From Naematelia aurantialba (lineage: Eukaryota; Basidiomycota; Tremellomycetes; Tremellales; Naemateliaceae): 64,000 nt of DNA. Below the pieces are notes generated by a model. That model saw nothing but the letters and a program-made list of their open reading frames with translations, was not told where the DNA came from and searched no databases. Positions within the stretch are counted from its first letter, which is position 1. Each line of letters starts with the position of its first letter. The stretch spans positions 806,001 through 870,000 of the forward strand of contig JAKFAO010000001.1 of assembly GCA_021527695.1 (NCBI GenBank). Reading direction: 5' to 3'. Position numbers and translations under genes: made by a program. Positions 57,670-64,000 of this stretch are shown here, piece by piece.

Positions 57670-60066
57670 ATGACGCTACCGGAAATCTGCAAGACCTACG
57701 ATCCGTACTTTATCCTTTCCGACGACAAGCTACGGGATGTCGTGAAGCATTTCCGGGGGGAGATGGAAGGTGGATTAGCAGAGTATGGCAAGGACATGGC
57801 GATGGTGCCGAGCTTCGTGACGGGTGTGCCGGATGGGACTGAAGAGGGGTATGTCTGTGTTTCTCGCATCTCCATCTGGCGTCTTCTCCGTCCGACGTCT
57901 CCACCACCCCCACCGCTCAGCGTCCCAAACCTGAGGCGCGCTTCACTCTTGTGTCAATCGGAAAGCTGGGTGCTTCATTTGGCGATACACCACGGCGTTA
58001 GCGGTACTCTACCAGGTCGCTAACTCCCGTATTAGGACGTTTTTGGCTCTCGACCTCGGCGGTACCAACTTGTAAGTCAATCTACCGAGCGGGTTCCCAG
58101 ACAGCCTCGATCCAGTACATGTAGAACAGAGTTGCTGACACTAGACATCAGGCGAGTATGCGAGGTCAAACTGTTCGGCCACAACAAGTTTGAGATCAAG
58201 CAGCAAAAATACAAAGTCTCAGACGAACTCAAAGAAGGCCAAGCCAGGATCCTGTTTGGTACATCGGTCATCCTCCCTCTCCTTGACCACCTCCTTGGCC
58301 TCTTTGTGTCCTGGGCACGAAGCTACCCGTGCGGCGCATGAGCAAGGCTGACATTGCAAAGACTACATCGCAGACTCGGTGGACGCTTTCTTGACGGACA
58401 TCGGCTCGGATATCTCCAACAACGAGCCCATGCATCTTGGGTTTACTTTCAGGTGAGTCGGATCGGGGCTGATTCCGGGACATCAGATGGGAGACAGGCC
58501 CAGAAAAGATGCAGGAGCAAGGCAGATCTGCAGGGAAAGATGGGGGATGGAGGAACAGAGGAACGTGGGACACCAGAGTCAGAGCGCAGGAAGGCGGGAG
58601 ATCGGACCATGTGCACTGATGGGAAGACCAAATCGCTGACTCGCCTTGCCCAGCTTCCCCGTCGAGCAGACATCGATCGATGCCGGCAAACTCCTCACGT
58701 GGACCAAAGGATTCGCAGCAAAGAATGCCATTGGACATGACGTCGTGCGACTATTGCAGGATGCATTTGACAGGAAACACATCCACGTGAGATGTTCGGC
58801 GCTGGTCAACGACGTGGGTAGCTCTCAAACTATTGTGACGTTCCACTTACTTCTGAATTCTCGACATTCACGACTCAACTCGTTTCTCCACCTTTCGACC
58901 CCTCCTCTCGACAACTCTACCTCACCACCCACAGACTGTCGGAACTCTGCTCTCAAGGTCCTACCAAAATGGTCCCGCCCTCATCGGCGCCATCTTTGGT
59001 ACAGGTACCAACGGTGCATATATCGATAAGACCCGCACAGTGCGCAAGCTGGGCGAGGCGAAGATTGCCGAGAGCGAGAAAGGCGGGCCACATGCGGGAG
59101 AGTTCATGGTGATCAACACCGAGTGGGGAGCGTTTGACAACGGCGTGAGTTTTCGGTACCACCATTAGTTGGGTGTTGAGCTTATGCCTTTCAAGCGCCA
59201 CTGCTTGCCTGTATCCATTTTTGACAACAAACTGGACCGAGAATCGATCAACCCACGCAAGCAGGCTTTCGAAAAGATGGTCTCCGGCATGTGTGAGTGC
59301 TCTCCTGCAACCTCGCTACGGTCAGGGAGGGCCGGTGATTCTTCTCCGCCCGTTGAGCTGGTCGTGGCGTGTACGTACTGATAACCGCAGACCTCGGCGA
59401 GATCACCCGCAATATCCTCCTCCACATGATCGACTCGTCTGTCCTCTTCAACGGCTACTCTTCACCCGTCATCAACACCCACTACGGCTACGATACGGCC
59501 TTTGTCTCCAATGTAGAGGGCGCCAAGTCGTTGGAGGAGGTCAAGACCGCCATTATCAAAGATCTCAAGATGAAGCCGGAGAACGTCACAGATACAGACG
59601 CCGAGATCGTACGATGGGCGGTGGGTGTAGTGGCGCACCGCGCTGCAGCGCTGGCTGCGTGTGCCATCGCGGCCATCATCCTGCATACGGGCAACGATAA
59701 GGTTCCCGAGGGCGAGGAGGACAGCGGAGTCGATGTTGGTCTGGATGGAAGGTGCGTCTTAGGTCTTTCAAGCCAGAGTCAAACAGACAGTCTTATGATC
59801 CGCGCGGCGAGATCGTTGGCTGACATGGTGGCAGTGTGGCAGAATTCCTGCCGGACTTTACAAACCGCGTAAGAAAAGCGCTGCGCGTGCTCTTAGGTGA
59901 TGCATGCGAGAAACGGGTTCGCATGGGCCTCGCCAAGGATGGCAGTGGCGTCGGCGCGGCATTGACGGCACTGCAAGCGAAGAAAGCGATGGATATCCAT
60001 CCGAACTCGGATCAGTCGCCGACGGCACCTGGCAAACCCGGGACCGGCAAGACTGGGAGTGGTTAG
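57670..60066 (+). CDS. HXK: Hexokinase
   Basis: Nine exons (57670-57848, 58036-58071, 58152-58258, 58362-58452, 58654-58813, 58935-59144, 59196-59292, 59391-59751, 59835-60066) join to 1,473 nt, 490 residues, a normal fungal size. The phosphate-1 ATP motif is FLALDLGGTNLRV. The sugar-binding region reads LGFTFSFPVEQTSI and LLTWTKGF, with ALVNDTVGTLLS giving the catalytic Asp. GAIFGTGTNGAYI and INTEWGAFDNG follow, with the adenosine-site region in the C-terminal half (AAIILHTGN). It phosphorylates glucose, fructose or mannose at C6 in the cytosol, the first step of glycolysis. The start at 57670 (MTLPEICKTYDPYF) is the first ATG. The C-terminal tail is Pro/Gly/Lys-rich. Whether it prefers glucose (glucokinase) is not decidable from the sequence alone. 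Confidence 0.95.
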
Positions 60067-60568
60067 GCGTTTTGGCATTATGTTGGGGGGAAGCCTGAGG
60101 TGATGGTGCGGTTCAAGAAACAGCTCTGAAGTAGCGCGGTACTCGATGTCAAGGATTGATGTGGCCGCGGGAGCTTGGAGAGAAGGCACAGAAGTGGATG
60201 CCGGGATGATGGGGCATAGGACGAGCAGAATCCGTTGCTGCGATTGCTCAGCCGGGGCGAGGGATCGGAGGCGGACATGGGCAAAGCAAGTACTAGTCGC
60301 GTTGACTGCATCGCAAGTCTGCATGTAGCGCTTCTCTATCAAAAATTTGGCCTCGTACAGACTATAGACTGTCGCGACTCCATGGCAGTGTCGCATTATA
60401 TGACGTTATGGTGACCTAAGAGAGGAACCTCTGGCGCCGGGGAAGCTGAACCGAAGCTGACGATGCGACGAGGTGAAGGCATCTCTACGTCTTGTCGACC
60501 GCTCGGTCACGAATTGGCCATGTTCAATCATGTCGACAATGATGACGGCGGGAATCGGAACGCCAATT
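60067..60568. other. Convergent intergenic region
   Basis: Between the 3' ends of the hexokinase gene (+) and the DUF4385 gene (-). No gene is recognised. Confidence 0.5.
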
Positions 60569-61443
60569 CTAGAAGAGACCAGGCGGCTGCAGAGAGCGAC
60601 TACTTGCGACGCGTCCCTGGGGATGTTGTCCCTTCCCTTGTGGCTCTTGTCCCTTGTCATCTCGTGGCCTGCTTTCTGGGCCGCCCCTTCCGACAGAGAG
60701 TGGTCGAGGTGAAGCTCTCTTTCTGATCCTTCCCCTCTCGTTCCCCTCTCCCTCTGTTTCGTTCTCTCTCTTCCCCTCCTTCCCTTCCGTGTTCAGTTCG
60801 ATTTTCTTCCTCTTCCTCGTATTCGTCCCCAGCTCCGACTCTCTCTGATTGGCATCTGGCCCTGACTCTGGAATCCTCCTCTTGCCCCTATGCGTCCTCC
60901 TGGCCGTTATCCCACGCTCTCTTCGCTTCCAATCCTCAAATGCCTCGCTATACATCGTCTCAGCCCAGCACCGCTCCAAGAATCCCCCAAACACCTCGGC
61001 CCCCGCTGCCTTGTCAGCATCATACACCTCTCCCGTGCGCTGCATCTCCTCTCCTGTGGCTGGGTCGTATTTCCGGCCTCCACGGCGCAGGGCGTAGCGC
61101 AGGGACCTGGTTCGGCCCATCTGGATGAACTTGCGCGCAATGTCCATTCCGATAAAGTCGGCTTGGTCGCTGCGCGATCAGCGTAGCTCTTAGGCCGTTC
61201 ATGGGAATCATCGTTGTTCCAAGGCGTACATAGGGACAGCCGCGTGACGTACCGGTAGTGCATGAACTGGCTCCAAATCGCCTGTGCCGACGCGGTGGCA
61301 GCTACTTGATTGGCGAAGCGCCACAGAGGCTTGATGTTGGCCGAGTAAGGGGGCGTAGTAAATACCCCTTGCTCGGTCTTCAATGCCTTATAAGGGCTTG
61401 GGTCGGCAGCATAGTCATGGTCAGGAGGGAACGGCGTCTTCAT
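60569..61443 (-). CDS. DUF4385-family protein
   Basis: Minus-strand exons 61443-61253 and 61169-60569 give 792 nt, 263 residues. The family core is clear: ALKTEQGVFTTPPYSANIKP, LWRFANQVAATASAQAIWSQF, then after the intron DFIGMDIARKFIQMGRTRSL and RYALRRGGRKYDPATGEE. DUF4385 occurs in bacteria, phages and fungi and has no known biochemical role that I can name. After the core (about residue 155) comes a basic, Lys/Arg/Glu-rich tail of about 100 residues with nuclear-localisation-like KRKK. No start earlier than ATG 61443 is supported; the core begins about 15 residues in. The tail could be partly artefactual if an unseen intron ends the protein earlier. Confidence 0.75.
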
Positions 61444-61991
61444 CAGGTCCTGACGGCCCGCCTGGACGTCGCAAGGACGCCGGAGAGGAGTAGTGAGGTG
61501 ACAGCTCGGAAGACGGCTGGTCTACAGAGACTGCCTGAGGATGAGTGACGGAAGCAGTGCAAACGTTGCTGCTGTGAGAGCGCTGCTGTTGACGAGCAGG
61601 TGACAATGCATCCATGTTGCTGCTGCTTGCTTGCTGGAAGAAAGAGATCGATCGACATGACGTCGCGTACTCTTCTCTGCTCACACGTCACCTGGTGCCT
61701 ACGGCATCAATCTTATCACGCGTCCTGACCCCCCCCCCCCCGCGCACTTCAGGGGCTTCCCAGTTTGAGCTGTCCCAAGGCGTCATAACAAGGCCGAGTG
61801 CAGCAGTCTCTCACAGGTCTTTGGTGTCAACCTGGGCATCGCCAGGACCAGTCGAGCGACCGACTGCTTGTCCTGGGACAGCTCAACCTACGCCTCGGAC
61901 GACTGATCTACGTCTGCGTTGGGCACCCGAGCTGATCCACCACTCTACGCCCGGTCCCCTCCACTCCTCCGGTCCACCGGCACGTTTCACC
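61444..61991. promoter_or_regulatory. Divergent promoter of the DUF4385 and NAK kinase genes
   Basis: 548 bases between divergent starts. Contains a run of 13 C (61729-61741). The kinase frame is open from 61614, but its translation before 61992 is not kinase-like and is treated as leader. Confidence 0.45.
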
Positions 61992-64000
61992 ATGTATACC
62001 TCGCCCGCCTATCCGCCCACGGCCTCGCCATACCACTCGCCCCCTTCTGACCCTTACCGTGCATCTCCTATCGCCATGGCCCCCAAGCAGCCCTACTCTG
62101 GCGCCTTCTCCCCGCCACCCATGCCGCCTGCAAATGCATTCTCCCCCATGTCGTCCGGGCAACCGCAGCCTGGCGCCCGCTATGGAAATTACGCGCCGGG
62201 ATACTCCCGTCCATCAACGAGCAGTGGGTTTCAGGCTCCGTATCCCAACGGTGCTGGGCAGCCCCAGCCAGCGTACGTCCCACAACAGCCCCAGCAGCTC
62301 CCACCAGCTCGACACAAGGGCACGCTGGCACCGGGTCAGATGGTGCAGGTCGGCGATCAGGCGGTGCGGATAGAACGGTACCTCTCCGAAGGCGGTTATG
62401 CACATGTGTACCTCACGTCGTCGGATAGGCCCATCTACCCGCCCGTCAAGGGAGAAACCAAGAAGGGCAGGTGGGGAGAGAAGGGCTACACGCAGCATTG
62501 TCTGAAGCGGATCGCATTCGAGGACGAGTCTGTCTGGGTCGACGTCAGGAAGGAGATCGAAGTCATGGTGAGCACTGCACCCGTGTTGTGCCTCCAGGCT
62601 GCTTGGGCAGAGCTCACAGACGAGCAGAAATCATTGCCCCCCAATCCACACTTGGTTCAGTACCTGGGGTCGGCCCATTCGAGACTGCCTTCAGGCGGGT
62701 ACGAGGTCTTCATCCTGATGGAGTTTTGTGCAGGAAAGTTTTCAACTACCTGCCAGTACAGAATTCCAGCTTATCCTATACTCCAGGAGGAGGCATCATT
62801 GATCTGCTCAATAAGCGGCTACGGGATCGACTGACGGAGATCGAGATCCTGAACATCTTCACAGACGTTTGCGAGGTGAGCTTGCCGCAACGAGGACATG
62901 AGAAACCAGAGCTGAATATCACAGGCTGTTGCGGCCATGCATGCCATGTCTACACCGCTCTTACATCGGGATCTCAAGGTGCGTGGATGGTGTCGGCTGG
63001 TCGTGGACATCCCGGTGGACGGAGCTAATGGCGTTCACTTGCAGATCGAGAACGTCTTGTCTTCCCCAACCTCTTCTGGGCCGACGCCCCAACGCCCCAC
63101 ACCCTTGACTTTCAAGCTGTGCGACTTTGGGTCCACCACCTTTCCCGCCTCACATACCCCTCAAAGCAAGATCGAGGCAGATGCCCTCGCTATGGATCTG
63201 AACAAGCATACGACGCTGCAGTACAGGAGTCCGGAGATGGTAGAGCCAATGCTCGGCTGGGCTGTAGGATTGCCAAGTGGTGAGTGGGATATCAGAGTTG
63301 TTGTACAACTAGAAACAGCATGCTGAGCGTTCTTAGACGTCTGGGCCCTTGGAGTACTGCTTTATAAATTATGTTACTATACTACCCCCTTCGAGGAGCA
63401 CGGCACTCTGGCAATTGTGAACGCCAAGTACACCTTTCCGCAGTACCCTGTCTACTCGCCTAGATTGCAACATCTCATCGGTGAGCTTGGCGTCTATGGG
63501 ATGATTTGTAGCTGATTTGGAAAGCCTCAATGCTCGTGGAACAGCCACAGCGGCGTCCATCCGTCTTTGAGATTCTCAAGACTGCACATGAGATGAGCGG
63601 TACCCGCCCAGAAATTGACTATGTGAGTCGAATGTCCATCAGGTGTTCTGTTTACTGACACTGACAGCCTACCCCATCACGGTCGATCACGACTTCGGCT
63701 ACTCAACCGCCGAGGATCAGTACTACGTCGACCTCAAAATCCAGTACAAATCTCCTCGACTTCACCTCACCTACATCACCCACGGATCGGACACCAGTGA
63801 TGCAACCATCTATTGCCTCTACCGTGCAGCCCCAAAGGCGTGGTCGACCAGCTCGAGAAACGAGCAGAACGCAGATCCCTACATTGCCTCAGCCACCTCA
63901 ACCATCTCAAACTACTCCATCGGGGCATTCTTCTAGACCTCGTCCACATCCATCAGACCCTTCGCAAGTTCCAAACCCACAGGTCAAGCTTCAGGTCACG
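61992..64000 (+). CDS. Ark1/Prk1-type (NAK family) serine/threonine kinase, 3' end outside the window
   Basis: Exons 61992-62567, 62628-62733, 62787-62875, 62925-62978, 63045-63279, 63337-63480, 63525-63622 and 63668 to the window end stay in frame. After about 115 Pro/Gln/Tyr-rich residues come the glycine loop [12 protein letters not shown], the lysine in HCLKRIAF, the helix C glutamate in [12 protein letters not shown], the hinge [17 protein letters not shown], the catalytic HRDLKIENVL, DFGSTTF, and the activation-segment end [12 protein letters not shown]. The C-lobe follows ([19 protein letters not shown]). This is the NAK signature (Ark1/Prk1 in yeast, AAK1/GAK in animals), kinases that regulate actin and clathrin-mediated endocytosis. 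The intron 62734-62786 has no GT donor: it starts GAAAGT and ends AG. The C-terminal tail is Ser/Pro/Thr-rich and open at the window end. Confidence 0.9.

Overview
The window looks like a gene-dense, GC-rich nuclear chromosome segment of a basidiomycete fungus. A Tremellomycetes yeast related to Cryptococcus or Trichosporon is my best guess. This rests on intron-rich genes, introns mostly of 35-75 nt with GT(G/A)(A/C)G donors and CTGAC/CTAAC branch sites, and the protein families present. Exons were joined by hand: each junction was checked for a splice site, a continuous frame and continuity of the protein family. Where a complete model is given, the joined length divides by three and ends on a stop codon. 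There is no phage, plasmid, CRISPR array, recognisable transposon or rRNA, and I recognised no tRNA.

Left third (1-24.5 kb): a partial gene at the left edge (-), a doubtful 246-codon ORF (-), a sphingolipid C4-hydroxylase of the Sur2 type (+), a BTB/POZ protein (+), a PQ-loop vacuolar transporter (-), a Gfo/Idh/MocA oxidoreductase (-), a possible small mitochondrial protein (-), a Zn2Cys6 regulator (+) preceded by a very long ATG-free stretch, and a hexose transporter of the MFS sugar porter family (-).

Middle (24.5-44 kb): a 2.2 kb gene-poor stretch, the Pal1 cell-morphology protein (-), a DHA2/VBA-type MFS transporter (-), a 1,077-residue acidic protein of unknown family (+), the SAGA subunit Spt7 with bromodomain and histone fold (-), and the TFIIIC subunit Tfc1/Sfc1 (+). 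Spt7 and Tfc1 start head to head about 0.2 kb apart.

Right third (44-64 kb): a SUN-domain nuclear envelope protein (-), a Zn2Cys6 regulator with a fungal_trans-type region (-), cohesin Smc1 (+, 24 exons), hexokinase (+), a DUF4385 protein (-), and the N-terminal part of an Ark1/Prk1 (NAK) kinase running off the right end (+).

The genes are mostly housekeeping or regulatory and do not form one pathway or cluster. The only functional links I see are sugar import plus hexokinase (33 kb apart) and several chromatin/transcription genes. I found no undescribed multi-gene system. The most unusual signals are in gene structure: an 8-nt micro-exon that encodes a zinc-cluster cysteine, a GA-AG intron in the kinase, a GC-AG intron in SMC1, a leader of about 1.3 kb without any ATG, and possible alternative N-termini for Pal1 and the oxidoreductase.
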